DNA of 64,000 bases, from contig CAISCU010000054.1 in assembly GCA_903883965.1 (NCBI GenBank), forward strand, positions 1-64,000. Reading direction: 5' to 3'. A program made the position numbers and the translations under genes. This DNA is from an uncultured Bacteroidota bacterium. Lineage in GTDB: Bacteria > Bacteroidota > Bacteroidia > UKL13-3. A model generated the notes under the pieces. It was not told where the DNA came from. It did not search any database and was given only the letters and a program-made list of their open reading frames with translations. Positions 19,831-28,778 of this stretch are shown in pieces. Numbering within the stretch: the stretch's first letter is position 1; each line of letters begins with the position of its first letter.

Positions 19831-20491
19831 CATGTCCTTGTTGGCAACGAATAACTTTAGCCGGAAATTTTTCAATTAAACGGTAGTCGTGAGTAGCCAT
19901 TAGAACCGTATTACCATCTGAACTCAATTGGTGTAACAAAGACAAAATGTCGTCACTGGTTTTAGGGTCTAAATTACCCGTAGGTTCGTCGGCTAAAATA
20001 ACTTCAGGCTTGTTTAACAAAGCCCTCGCAATGGAAAGTCTTTGTTGTTCGCCACCACTCAATTCGTATGGCATTTTATGTAATTTGGTAGAAAGTCCAA
20101 CTAAACTCAATACTTCTTCAGCACGTGCAGCTTTCTCGTCCTGGTTAGTCCAACCAGTAGCATTCAATACAAAAAATAAATTTTCTGCAACATTTCTATC
20201 AAACAATAATTGAAAATCTTGAAATACAATCCCCAATTTTCTTCTTAAAAAAGGAATGTCTTTCTTTTGAAGGTCGTGCAAATGGTATCCGGCAATGTAT
20301 CCCTTGCCTCGCTCTAATTTTAAATCGCCATAAAGCGTTTTGAGTAAACTGCTTTTTCCACTTCCTGTTGTGCCAATTAGGTACACAAATTCTGAAGGGT
20401 AAATTTGTAAATTTACTTCTGATAGAATCAGGTTGTTTTGTTGAAAAACACTGACTTCTTCCAATTTTATGATGGGTTGTATTTCACTCAT
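19820..20491 (-). CDS. ftsE: Cell division ATP-binding protein FtsE
   Basis: This 223-residue ABC ATPase matches FtsE: Walker A (GTTGSGKSSLLKTLYGD), Q-loop segment (LGIVFQDFQLL), signature ([16 protein letters not shown]), Walker B (VILADEPTGNLD) and H-loop (MATHD). The PFLRRKLGIVFQDFQLL stretch is characteristic of FtsE. FtsE pairs with the membrane protein FtsX to control peptidoglycan hydrolases at division. FtsX is not adjacent, which is usual in many Bacteroidota. It is preceded by a small gene with a four-base ATGA overlap, so the two are coupled. Its 3' end overlaps the recQ 3' end by 11 bases on the other strand. Confidence 0.9.
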   Translation of the reverse strand: MSEIQPIIKLEEVSVFQQNNLILSEVNLQIYPSEFVYLIGTTGSGKSSLLKTLYGDLKLERGKGYIAGYHLHDLQKKDIPFLRRKLGIVFQDFQLLFDRNVAENLFFVLNATGWTNQDEKAARAEEVLSLVGLSTKLHKMPYELSGGEQQRLSIARALLNKPEVILADEPTGNLDPKTSDDILSLLHQLSSDGNTVLMATHDYRLIEKFPAKVIRCQQGHVIE

Positions 20492-20694
20492 TCGAATGCA
20501 ATTTTTGTCATTTGACCGAAAGGAATTTCTTCCATTTTTTGCTTAATTAATTCAATATGTGTCCCAAGTCCACACTTTTCTAAAGCACGTTCTGGCCTAT
20601 CTGTTCTGGTATAGCAGATTAAAGTGAAATGATCGTCACGTACTTGCAAATAATCAGGGATTTTTGCCTTGCCTTTTATTTTTATGATATACAA
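20488..20694 (-). CDS. Small protein of unknown function coupled to ftsE
   Basis: A 68-residue frame overlaps the ftsE start by four bases (ATGA), so it is translationally coupled to it. The sequence starts LYIIKIKGKAKIPDYLQVRD, contains CYTRTDRPERALEKCGLG and ends IPFGQMTKIAFE; it looks like a compact, charged cytosolic protein without signal or membrane segment. I chose TTG 20694. A longer frame to ATG 20775 would add a segment with no protein-like character and would run across the promoter region and start of the divergent lipoprotein gene. Other Bacteroidota appear to have a similar small frame before ftsE, but I say this from memory and cannot verify it. No function is proposed. Confidence 0.6.
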   Translation of the reverse strand: MYIIKIKGKAKIPDYLQVRDDHFTLICYTRTDRPERALEKCGLGTHIELIKQKMEEIPFGQMTKIAFE

Positions 20695-20757
20695 TTGAAT
20701 AATTTTATTAAACTTGTTTCCAAATAAAGTATAATTGCACCACAAAATTAAGTTACA

Positions 20758-22491
20758 ATGAAGGATTTTTCTCAAAAACTTCTCCCAATGGCATTTGTAG
20801 GCACACTCATTATGGGTGCTTGCGGTACACCTACCAATTTTACCAAAAATAATTATTCGGTAAATCCAGATCCACTTGAAATGAAAGGGGATTCAGTTCT
20901 AATTTCAGTTACAGGCAATGTGCCACCAAAATCTATTGGTGCAAAAGCATTGGTTACCTTTACTCCTTATTTAAAAACTGCTGACGGCAAAGAAATAACT
21001 TTAAAGTCAACAACCATCAAAGGAATCAAAGCTAAAGGAACTGCAGATCAAACTTTAGATACCAAATTAGGTGGAAAAATTACTTACACTGATAAAATCC
21101 CATACACTGCAGACATGCGCAGAAGCAAATTGATGCCGCGTTTTGCACTGGCAGGTAAACCAGTTCCGGTATTGGAGACTGCCTTGGCTCAAGGTACCAT
21201 TGCAACTGCAGGAATGGTTCAATTCAGCAATGAAGCTTTTGCCATTACAGACAATTACAAGCCAGAAATGACCAATAAGGCAGTTGAAATTTATTTCCCA
21301 ATGGATCAGTCAAGGTTCAATCCTAATTTTAAATTAGGAAAATCTTTGAACAACAAAACTCAAATTGCTGCTTTAAAGAAATTATTGAAGAAAGACCCTA
21401 CTTGGATTGTAAAAGGTATTTCAATCAATTCTACAGCTTCTCCTGATGGAGAGTTGGCTAGAAACAATAACTTGTCTAAAGGTCGCTCTGAGAGCACTTT
21501 TGCTTATTTCAGAAAAGAGTTAAAGAAACTTGGTTTTACAGAAGTTAACGATAGCAATTTTACAATGGGTTATATGTTAGCAGAAGATTGGAAAGATTTT
21601 GCTGCTGCAGTAGCTGCTTCTAATTTGGCTGACAAAGCTGAAATGTTAACCATCATCAATAACACTGGTATCAGTGATGAAGAAAAAGAAGGTTTATTGC
21701 GCAGAAACCACGTTAAATCTTGGAAATTTGCTGCTGACAAAATTTTACCAAATTTACGTAAATCAGAATTGGTATTAATTGGTAGCAAACCGTTTAAAAA
21801 CGATGCTGATTTAATGACTTACCATGGTAAATACGAAGTATTGTCTAACGATGAGTTGTTTCATTTGGCCTTGATATCTACTGACAATGCTCAAAAAACT
21901 GCTGCTTTTAGCGCATACAATACTAGAAATACCAATGAATGGAAAGGTTTGTGTGCATTGGCTGTTATGCAAATTGGTTTGGGTCAATTAGATGAGGCTT
22001 CAGCTAGTTTAACTGCTGCCGATGCAATTAGCCCTAACAATGGCAAAGTTTTGAGTAACCAAGCTGTTGTTGCCATGAAAAAAGGCAATTTAACTGTTGC
22101 TGAAAATTTATATGCAAAAGCATTGGCTGCTGGAGAAAATACCAATTACAACTTGGGTTTATTCGAAATTAAGAAAGGCAATTACAATGCTGCAATGAGT
22201 TCTTTTGTTAAAAGTGGTAAATCAGATTTCAATACAGCTTTGGCTCAATTGTTAAGTGGTGATGCCAAAACAGCTAAAGCCAGCATAGACAACATGAACC
22301 CTGATCAATTGACTTGGGAATGTTTCTACTTAAGAGCTATTTGTGGAGCTAGATTAACAGATCAAGATGGTGTAACAACCAATTTGGCTAGAGCAGTAGC
22401 ATTGAATGCTCAAGCAAGAAACTTAGCTAAAGACGATATGGAATTTGCAAAGTTCTTCAACAATCCATTGTTTGAGGCAGCAATCAGATAA
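20758..22491 (+). CDS. OmpA-like/TPR lipoprotein
   Basis: This 577-residue protein has a lipoprotein signal with lipobox LIMGAC (Cys near residue 22). Residues about 35-160 are beta-rich. Residues about 175-260 resemble an OmpA-type domain as it occurs in Bacteroidota (EIYFPMDQSRFN, IKGISINSTASPDG form, with ARNNNLSKGRSES), which would bind peptidoglycan. The second half is helical with at least three TPR-like units (WKGLCALAVMQIGLGQLDEA, NQAVVAMKKGNLTVAENLYAKAL, NLGLFEIKKGNYNAAMSSF). It is probably anchored in the outer membrane facing the periplasm. The codon choice is very uniform and the gene ends in a very strong terminator, as for an abundant protein. It is divergent from the small ftsE-linked gene. 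Confidence 0.82.
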   Translation: MKDFSQKLLPMAFVGTLIMGACGTPTNFTKNNYSVNPDPLEMKGDSVLISVTGNVPPKSIGAKALVTFTPYLKTADGKEITLKSTTIKGIKAKGTADQTLDTKLGGKITYTDKIPYTADMRRSKLMPRFALAGKPVPVLETALAQGTIATAGMVQFSNEAFAITDNYKPEMTNKAVEIYFPMDQSRFNPNFKLGKSLNNKTQIAALKKLLKKDPTWIVKGISINSTASPDGELARNNNLSKGRSESTFAYFRKELKKLGFTEVNDSNFTMGYMLAEDWKDFAAAVAASNLADKAEMLTIINNTGISDEEKEGLLRRNHVKSWKFAADKILPNLRKSELVLIGSKPFKNDADLMTYHGKYEVLSNDELFHLALISTDNAQKTAAFSAYNTRNTNEWKGLCALAVMQIGLGQLDEASASLTAADAISPNNGKVLSNQAVVAMKKGNLTVAENLYAKALAAGENTNYNLGLFEIKKGNYNAAMSSFVKSGKSDFNTALAQLLSGDAKTAKASIDNMNPDQLTWECFYLRAICGARLTDQDGVTTNLARAVALNAQARNLAKDDMEFAKFFNNPLFEAAIR

Positions 22492-22511
22492 GCTTTAAAA
22501 TACCGACTAGG

Positions 22512-22546
22512 AAAGCGCGCCGAAATAAATTTCGGCGCGCTTTTTT
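22512..22546 (+). terminator. Intrinsic terminator of the 20758 lipoprotein gene
   Basis: A perfect 14-bp stem (arms 22512-22525 and 22530-22543) with core GCGCGCCGAAA, a four-base loop and six T residues. It lies 21 bases after the stop. Confidence 0.93.
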
Positions 22547-22752
22547 ATTGAAATCAACTTTAAATTTCTTAAAATTGATTGGCAGTGGATATTGAATCCA
22601 TTTTTATAAAATATAGATTTTGCATCTTTGCTAGACATTTAAAATTGAAAACAATTTGCCAAGTATTCACAAGTGCTTTTAAAGTTGAATGAATTGAATG
22701 AAAGAAATGGCATTGTAGATTAGAATTAGCTGTAATAGCAAAAGAGTAACAA

Positions 22753-24660
22753 ATGAAACGAATAGAAACTTTTCAAGAATACCAAACTGTTTATGCAGAA
22801 AGTATCAATCATCCCAATCAATTTTGGGCCGAAATTGCCAATTCTTTTGTATGGAAAAAGAAATGGGATACCGTACTTTCAGGAACTTTCGAAGATGCCA
22901 ATAGCCGTTGGTTTGATGGAGCTGAATTGAATATTACTGAAAACATGCTCGACAGACATTTGGCCGAAAATGGAGATCAGATTGCACTCCTTTGGGAACC
23001 AAATGACCCAACAGTTGCAAGTAAATCATTTACTTACAAAGCGCTTCATGAAGAGGTTTGTATTGTGGCTGAAATGTTGCGTACACTTGGCGTAAAAAAA
23101 GGTGACCGAATTTGTATTTATATGAGTATGGTTCCTGAGTTGGTATTGAGTGTACTTGCTTGCGCAAGAATAGGAGCAATTCATTCTGTTATTTTTGCAG
23201 GGTTTAGTGCAAAAAGTATAGCAGACAGAATCAATGATGCTGAAGCTGACTTTGTCATTACAATGGACGGTGGTTTGAGAGGAAATAAAACCATACCCCT
23301 CAAATCAGTAGTAGACGAGGCATTGTTGCATACCCGAAAAATCAAAAAATCATTGGTATTTAATTACCTCCATTTACCTATTGATAAAAACGAAAGAGAT
23401 ACAGATTGGAATGCATTAAAAAATGAGGTCGTTGCAAGTAACCATTATTTTAAACCAGGAGAAACCATACTATCTGAAGACGCCTTGTTTATTCTGTACA
23501 CCAGTGGTTCTACAGGTAAGCCCAAAGGAGTTGTTCACAGCACTGCAGGTTACATGGTTTGGACAGCCTATACATTTTTAAATGTATTTCAATATAAGAA
23601 AGGTGAAATTTACTTTTGTACTGCCGATTGTGGATGGATAACCGGGCATAGTTATTTGATCTATGGACCGCTTTTAAATGGTGCTACAACCTTGATGTTT
23701 GAAGGCATTCCAACTTTTCCAAATGCAGGAAGGTTTTGGGATATCATAGACAAACACAAAGTATCTATTTTTTATACAGCACCCACTGCTATTAGAAGCT
23801 TAATGTCTGCCGGTGATGAATGGTTGGCAGGTAAAGATTTGACTTCATTGCGCGTTTTGGGTAGTGTAGGAGAGCCTATCAATGAAGAAGCATGGAATTG
23901 GTACAATGAAAAAATTGGCAAAGAAAAATGCCCAATTGTAGATACATTTTGGCAAACAGAAACAGGGGGTATCATGATTTCAAGTTTAGCGGGTGTTACC
24001 CCTTCAAAACCAGTTTATGCAACCTTGCCTTTACCAGGTGTTTTACCTGTTATTCTAGATGACAAGGGAAATGAAATCACTGAAAATGATTTAACTGGAA
24101 ACCTCTGTTTCAAACAACCATGGCCATCTATGATTAGAACTACCTACGCCGATCACGAACGCTGCATTTTGAATTATTTCAGTACCTATAAAAATTATTA
24201 CTTTACGGGTGATGGTGCATTCAGAGATGAAAATGGTTTATTTAGATTAACAGGAAGGGTAGATGATGTATTGAATGTGAGTGGACACCGAATTGGTACT
24301 GCCGAAGTTGAAAATGCAATCAATCATACTCCTGGAGTCATAGAAAGTGCTGTGGTTGGATACCCACACGACATAAAAGGGCAGGGCATTTATGCATTTG
24401 TAATTTGCGACCCAAATCACCATTTGCAAGATCAAGAACAACTATATGCCATAACAAAAATGGTCAGCCAACAAATAGGAGCCATTGCCAAACCTGATAA
24501 AATCATATTGGTAAACGGACTTCCAAAAACAAGGAGTGGTAAAATTATGCGACGCATTTTGCGAAAAATAGCTGAAGGAGAATTCGATGCAATTGGCGAT
24601 ACCACAACATTATTGGATCCAAGCGTAGTTCAAGAAATTATAGCAAAAGCAAAAAAATAG
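22753..24660 (+). CDS. acsA: Acetyl-CoA synthetase
   Basis: This 635-residue protein is a full-length AMP-forming acetate-CoA ligase. It has the AMP-binding signature YTSGSTGKPKGVVH, the acetate-pocket tryptophan in FWQTETGG, the hinge region LFRLTGRVDDVLNVSGHRI, and the conserved lysine in KTRSGKIMRR that is acetylated in known homologues to switch the enzyme off. It activates acetate to acetyl-CoA through acetyl-AMP in the cytosol, feeding the citric acid cycle or thiolase. No acetyltransferase or deacetylase gene is adjacent. The gene stands alone: a terminator lies 207 bases upstream and an 843-base gene-free region follows. The long leader (22547-22752) shows no clear riboswitch. Confidence 0.96.
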   Translation: MKRIETFQEYQTVYAESINHPNQFWAEIANSFVWKKKWDTVLSGTFEDANSRWFDGAELNITENMLDRHLAENGDQIALLWEPNDPTVASKSFTYKALHEEVCIVAEMLRTLGVKKGDRICIYMSMVPELVLSVLACARIGAIHSVIFAGFSAKSIADRINDAEADFVITMDGGLRGNKTIPLKSVVDEALLHTRKIKKSLVFNYLHLPIDKNERDTDWNALKNEVVASNHYFKPGETILSEDALFILYTSGSTGKPKGVVHSTAGYMVWTAYTFLNVFQYKKGEIYFCTADCGWITGHSYLIYGPLLNGATTLMFEGIPTFPNAGRFWDIIDKHKVSIFYTAPTAIRSLMSAGDEWLAGKDLTSLRVLGSVGEPINEEAWNWYNEKIGKEKCPIVDTFWQTETGGIMISSLAGVTPSKPVYATLPLPGVLPVILDDKGNEITENDLTGNLCFKQPWPSMIRTTYADHERCILNYFSTYKNYYFTGDGAFRDENGLFRLTGRVDDVLNVSGHRIGTAEVENAINHTPGVIESAVVGYPHDIKGQGIYAFVICDPNHHLQDQEQLYAITKMVSQQIGAIAKPDKIILVNGLPKTRSGKIMRRILRKIAEGEFDAIGDTTTLLDPSVVQEIIAKAKK

Positions 24661-25010
24661 TTTAATGGAATGCCAGTAGATATATCGATTTTTAAGAAAT
24701 GATGCATTACATATTTAGATCCGTTCAAAGTTGCCCTATTACAAGTTGTATCAAAATGGAAATGCTGGACTAAGTTTAACTTACATTATATATACTAATG
24801 AACTCTCTGCTTTTAACCGAAATTTTTATTGCTCAAACTTACTTCCTATTTGCCATAAACAGTTGCTCAAATCCATCTCAAAATTTTAAATACTAACTAA
24901 AGTAGCAATCAATTAATTAATATTTCGGCTCTTCTTTTTATATGTCACACCTAACGGCGTTTAAAGGCCTTTTTTTATTTTTTAGTGATATTCAACTCCT
25001 ACAGAGTTGA

Positions 25011-25424
25011 TTCAGAAAAGAATTATTTAGAATACAATATCGTTTCGACTCCGCTCAACGTTCCTACAAATCGTAAGCGAGCATTCACAAGACTATATCC
25101 AATTTCATCCTTTAATTAAAAAATGTTCGGAAGCCCCGACCATTGCCCTGATGAAACAAGTTTATCAGGATTTACCCCTGACGAAACAAGTTTGTCAGGA
25201 TGTTAAAATTTGGGTACCTTTTTTATTAAGAAAAATGGTAGCATCAAATAAAAATTCTCTAGCGACTTTTCTAAAATACAATTTGGCTTCGACTGCCGCT
25301 CATCCGCCCGACAATACAATTTGAGTTTAACATTTCGGTTCCGTTCAATGTTCCAATAACTCACAAGCGACTATTCAGAAAAGAATGATCTAAAAATAAA
25401 ATTAGGCTGCCGCTCAGCCGCCCA
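25011..25424. repeat. Degenerate interspersed repeat copies (TTCGACTCCGCTCA type)
   Basis: TTCAGAAAAGAAT occurs identically at 25011-25023 and 25374-25386. TTTCGACTCCGCTCAACGTTCC (from 25043) is echoed by CTTCGACTGCCGCTCATCCG (25288 onward), CGTTCAATGTTCC (25342-25354) and GGCTGCCGCTCAGCCGCCC (25405-25423). Phrases such as ACAAGCGA or GTAAGCGA recur after them. A reverse-strand fragment, AACGGAGTCGAAG, sits at 3078-3090. The copies are too divergent for an active element. Confidence 0.55.
25147..25199. repeat. Tandem pair of hairpin repeats with compensatory change
   Basis: Two 23-base units, 25147-25169 and 25177-25199, repeat with a 30-base period. Each folds as CCTGAyGAA / TTTrTCAGG around ACAAG. 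They differ at one pair: T-A in the first, C-G in the second, both arms changing together, so pairing is kept. Confidence 0.7.
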
Positions 25425-25503
25425 ATTTTTCAATGTTTGCTGAGTGGATTCTAAGCAAAACCAATTTCATGTAAACTCCAAAATTGTTAGGACCAATTGA
25501 ATG

Positions 25504-27372
25504 CTATTGATACATTCTCCATTTAATACCCAATTTAAATGCCCTTGTTGGGAAAGGATAGTGAGGACTTGCATAAGCTGCACCTTGGAAAATATCCATA
25601 TTGGCATGTTCTAATTTGGCAAATATAACGGCTTTTTTAACTTGTCCGCAAATAAACAAATCAACCATTGGGTAATTGCCAATAGGGGTATTGCGTTGCA
25701 AATAGAATGTTTTGCTAACAGGGTTCCAATCGTTGCCATAAAAAGATGTATTGTACCAGAAATCTATTCCAGCTTGAACTAACAATACTTTTTTAAATAT
25801 TCTTCCATTTAAATACCAACGGCCTTTAGCTGCAAATTCTGGTAATTGAATATGACTGCTATTGCATTGTTGAAGCAAGATACTTTGGTCTAAAAATAAT
25901 ATTCCCCATTGGAATGTTTTTGAAATTTCTAGGTTATTGACAGTTATGAGTGAATTGTTTTGAATAGGCTTATTCAGTTCATTGATATATACCCAATTGT
26001 TTAAAATAAATGAATTCAACTGTAGGGTAAAATTATGCCTGAACCCTGTGGTTTGAATACCTGCATAGAGTTTGCTTACTTGCATTTGTTTGTAGTTATT
26101 CTCCCAACTGAATACGTTGCTATAATAATGTAAGTATTGTTCATTTGGTTTATAAGAAAACTGTTCAAAACCAGCAATTGCGGCCTGTCCAAATAGATGA
26201 ACTGTTAGCTCTCCTTTTAATTTAAAATCTCCAATGTTGTAGCCCAAAATATTCAATTGGGCATTCCCATTAAAACCAATATCATTTTTTTCTTTCGCTC
26301 TTTTTTCGAGGGATCCATCAATCAACACATTGAAACCATTGGCTAAAACTCCATGTTGGTTCCAATTAAATAGTTCATGAGTGAAACCCAATTCAGAGAA
26401 ATATCCTTTTCTGAATACACCTGTACTGAATCTGTTTTGAACAGTGCTAGATTGCATAGAATCACTGAATAGTAAAGCAGTACCACTCATTCCAGGAAAT
26501 AATGTCTCACTTGAGTCACCTGCAGTATTATCAAAGAAAAGGCCGTCTTTTTTATAGCTGATGCTGTGTGAAAAGTATGCCCTTGGATCAATGCATTCAA
26601 AACTGTCTTCAGCTTCTTGTATGAAACTTTTTTTGCCCAAATAGTAAAATTGACGGCCATAAAATTCATATGATTTAAACCTGCTTTGTGCACCTTTCAG
26701 TTGAACGGCTGCCGATTTATTGGTACCAGTTAATTGTTCAAAAGTTGAATCACTTGTTATGCCTCCATTTTCATCATGCACTCCCATGTTCCAATTGAAG
26801 CTACCAATGATCCTATACCGGTTACTTTTGCTTAAATAACTTCCAAAGGCCTGGGTAAAATAACCGCTAGTAAATTGACGCATGTAATTACCCAGGTTTA
26901 AAATTCTTGAATAATCTACTCCAATGTTCAATCTAGGTGTGAGATTGACTGCAAATTTTGCATCTAAATTTAGCTGTGAATTTGGCCCTTGTGCATAATT
27001 AAAATCTGCATAAGGTACCTTGGTTTGGTAATAATTGGTTTGATTGGCCAATTTATAATACAACTGGTAAGGATTTTCCATCAGTTGAAATCCAATTGAC
27101 TTATCTATACCAAATTTTAAATTTTTGCTTGGACTCAATTGAAACCCAAAATCTTGAAATGCAATTAAATTGCGGTATGCAGCATGAAATTGTTCTGTTT
27201 TATTGAGGCTAGTGTCTTCGGCTTGGTAGGGTAGTCCTCTGCAAATACTTGCTTCATTTTGCTTATTGGTTAACAGCTTAGCAGCTTTAAATGTAAGCAT
27301 ATCGGGGTGTTGTGCCTGTACTTGCACGCCAATCAAAAACAGCATTGTCAGCAATACTATTTTATTGAGCAC
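25504..27372 (-). CDS. Putative porin (Porin_10-like outer-membrane barrel)
   Basis: The protein has about 622 residues with a signal peptide (MLNKIVLLTMLFLIGVQVQAQ). The rest is made of alternating aromatic and polar strands, for example KNLKFGIDKSIGFQL, NLDAKFAVNLTPRLNIGVDYSR, ISYKKDGLFFDNTAG, and it ends in LGIKWRMYQ, close to the terminal aromatic signature of outer-membrane barrels. Length and layout fit the Bacteroidota putative porin family (PF14121). I prefer GTG 27372, which falls just after the stop of the upstream gene and starts a compact signal peptide; TTG 27405 would overlap that gene by 32 bases. It is the last gene of a four-gene leftward operon. Substrate unknown. The gene-free repeat region follows it, without a clear terminator. 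Confidence 0.82.
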   Translation of the reverse strand: MLNKIVLLTMLFLIGVQVQAQHPDMLTFKAAKLLTNKQNEASICRGLPYQAEDTSLNKTEQFHAAYRNLIAFQDFGFQLSPSKNLKFGIDKSIGFQLMENPYQLYYKLANQTNYYQTKVPYADFNYAQGPNSQLNLDAKFAVNLTPRLNIGVDYSRILNLGNYMRQFTSGYFTQAFGSYLSKSNRYRIIGSFNWNMGVHDENGGITSDSTFEQLTGTNKSAAVQLKGAQSRFKSYEFYGRQFYYLGKKSFIQEAEDSFECIDPRAYFSHSISYKKDGLFFDNTAGDSSETLFPGMSGTALLFSDSMQSSTVQNRFSTGVFRKGYFSELGFTHELFNWNQHGVLANGFNVLIDGSLEKRAKEKNDIGFNGNAQLNILGYNIGDFKLKGELTVHLFGQAAIAGFEQFSYKPNEQYLHYYSNVFSWENNYKQMQVSKLYAGIQTTGFRHNFTLQLNSFILNNWVYINELNKPIQNNSLITVNNLEISKTFQWGILFLDQSILLQQCNSSHIQLPEFAAKGRWYLNGRIFKKVLLVQAGIDFWYNTSFYGNDWNPVSKTFYLQRNTPIGNYPMVDLFICGQVKKAVIFAKLEHANMDIFQGAAYASPHYPFPTRAFKLGIKWRMYQ

Positions 27373-27373
27373 A

Positions 27374-28777
27374 CTATTGAATTTTAATGAGTTTACGAAC
27401 TTCAATTTGGTTTTGGTTTTTCAATTTCAAAATAAACTGAGTACCAGTAAAAGCACTCAAATCCAATTCAAAAGTAGTTTGGAACACTTGTTTTTGCAAC
27501 AAACATTTGCCAGTTATATCATATAAAGAAAACGCAATTGGTTGTGGAGTGCTAAAATTACAGTGGATTTGAACCAATCCATTGCTGGGATTTGGGTAAA
27601 CCAATATTTCTTTAAGGTTGTTAATTTCTTTTAATCCAGTTATTGTTGAATCAGGTTTCAATACAAACAAACCTTCTCCCATGTCTAAAATGGCAATATT
27701 GCCAGAGTTAAAATACGGATGCACGCCCCAGCACCCTTTGTAACCTTCATAAGAATCAGGTGGCCATGCCGATGAATGAAAATAAGCCACTGGGTATATA
27801 TTATTGGGATTTGTTAAATCAAAAACATAAATGCCATCGTGGTAATACGAAACATATGCAAAATTGCCTACATACCAAGCATTGTGTGCTGTTGCTCCTG
27901 GGTTGCTCTGAAAGGTATTAACGAGTTTTGGATTTTTGATATCTGTTATATCATAGTATTTAATTGAAAGTCCAGCAGGAATTTCATCAGTAAAAATCAT
28001 TTTCTTGCCTGTTTTGTCAAGACTACTGCTATGGTTATAGCCGTTTTGAGGGTATTGTGAGATTGTACTAATTAATTGAGGTTGTGATGCGTCTACAACA
28101 TCATAAATATACAAACCAGCGTATTCAGCTGAACAGTATATGGTATCATTACGGGCATACAATTCATGAATGGTTTTAAAGGCGGCACTTCCATCTGGCA
28201 ATCGAGGAGCTGAAATACTTCCAATTTTTAAAGGTGCTTCCGGGTTGGCAATAGATACAATATCCACGGGGCTTACTTCACCATTGTTATGTCTATTGGT
28301 ACACATATACAACCGGCTGCTGACAGAATCAATAAAAATACTGTGTGTATTGTGTGCGAGACTGTCACTTTCATAAACCAGTTTTACCGAATCAGGTAAA
28401 TATTGCAAGTCAAAAATTTGAAGTTTGCCATGGTTTTTATTGTCACTCACACAATAGACATAATGGCTGTAGCATTCAAAATCGCGGTTGACCATATTTG
28501 TACAAGCACCATATTTTACAGCAGCTAACCGAATACTAGTTCCTTTACTGATATCAAAAAAATAAATGCTATCGGTACTTCCAGCGATGACATATTCTTT
28601 TTGCTTTTGTATATCTGAATATCCTGTTAAATCATTCCAAATTTGGTAGCCATCATTTTTGTGTAAACTGGTATCGTTCCAATGGTCTAGAAGAGTCAAT
28701 CCTAAACCTTGGGCAACGACCAAATTGTTTGAGATACTGACAAACAGAACTGCAATAACAATGAAAAGTTTTTTCAA
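27374..28777 (-). CDS. LVIVD-repeat protein with type IX secretion sorting signal (copy 2)
   Basis: The 467-residue protein has a signal peptide (start TTG 28777, MKKLFIVIAVLFVSISNNLV, cleavage after VVAQ), a propeller region of LVIVD-type repeats (YVIAGSTDSIYFFDIS, KLQIFDLQYLPD, GLYIYDVVDASQPQLI, GIYVFDLTNPNNIYPVAYF), and a C-terminal type A sorting domain from about residue 390 (ILVYPNPSNGLVQI, then a final KLIKIQ). It matches the choice-of-anchor B family. Proteins of this type leave the cell through the type IX secretion system and are usually held at the surface. It is a paralogue of the next gene with the same domain order and many shared phrases (YEGYKGCWGVHPY against YGGYKGCWGIYPY). 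Stop and start of neighbours are within a few bases, so it is one operon with the GNAT and porin genes. Confidence 0.85.
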   Translation of the reverse strand: MKKLFIVIAVLFVSISNNLVVAQGLGLTLLDHWNDTSLHKNDGYQIWNDLTGYSDIQKQKEYVIAGSTDSIYFFDISKGTSIRLAAVKYGACTNMVNRDFECYSHYVYCVSDNKNHGKLQIFDLQYLPDSVKLVYESDSLAHNTHSIFIDSVSSRLYMCTNRHNNGEVSPVDIVSIANPEAPLKIGSISAPRLPDGSAAFKTIHELYARNDTIYCSAEYAGLYIYDVVDASQPQLISTISQYPQNGYNHSSSLDKTGKKMIFTDEIPAGLSIKYYDITDIKNPKLVNTFQSNPGATAHNAWYVGNFAYVSYYHDGIYVFDLTNPNNIYPVAYFHSSAWPPDSYEGYKGCWGVHPYFNSGNIAILDMGEGLFVLKPDSTITGLKEINNLKEILVYPNPSNGLVQIHCNFSTPQPIAFSLYDITGKCLLQKQVFQTTFELDLSAFTGTQFILKLKNQNQIEVRKLIKIQ

Positions 28778-28778
28778 T

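Larger units (their letters stand above)
24661..25503. other. 843-bp region without genes, rich in degenerate repeats
   Basis: No convincing gene is visible between acsA and the porin gene. The left 350 bases are AT-rich. The right part (from about 24990) contains an inverted repeat TCAACTC-CTACA-GAGTTGA (24992-25010), degenerate copies of a repeat built on TTCGACTCCGCTCA (25011-25424), and a tandem hairpin pair (25147-25199). A 57-codon frame at 25151-25324 runs through the repeats and is judged spurious. The region looks like a deposit of small interspersed repeats rather than a decayed gene. Confidence 0.7.

Noticed and set aside
17932-20491. recQ next to ABC ATPases as an anti-phage defence island
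   Set aside because: All three proteins have standard housekeeping length and motifs, and no nuclease, toxin or mobile gene is near.
20488-20775. Longer 95-codon version of the small ftsE-linked gene from ATG 20775
   Set aside because: It would run into the divergent lipoprotein gene and through its promoter region, and the added 27 residues look non-coding.
22547-22752. Riboswitch in the long leader of acsA
   Set aside because: No recognisable stems or conserved aptamer features in this AT-rich stretch.
24961-24990. AAAGGCCTTT followed by a T-run as the acsA terminator
   Set aside because: The palindrome has no loop and lies about 300 bases after the stop; at most a weak or accidental signal.
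25147-25199. Possible CRISPR array (repeat units with a 30-base period)
   Set aside because: Only two units, the 7-base gap between them is too short for a spacer, and no cas genes are in the window.
25151-25324. A 57-codon frame starting MKQVYQDLP in the gene-free region
   Set aside because: It simply translates the hairpin pair and the degenerate repeats; no ribosome site and no protein-like composition.
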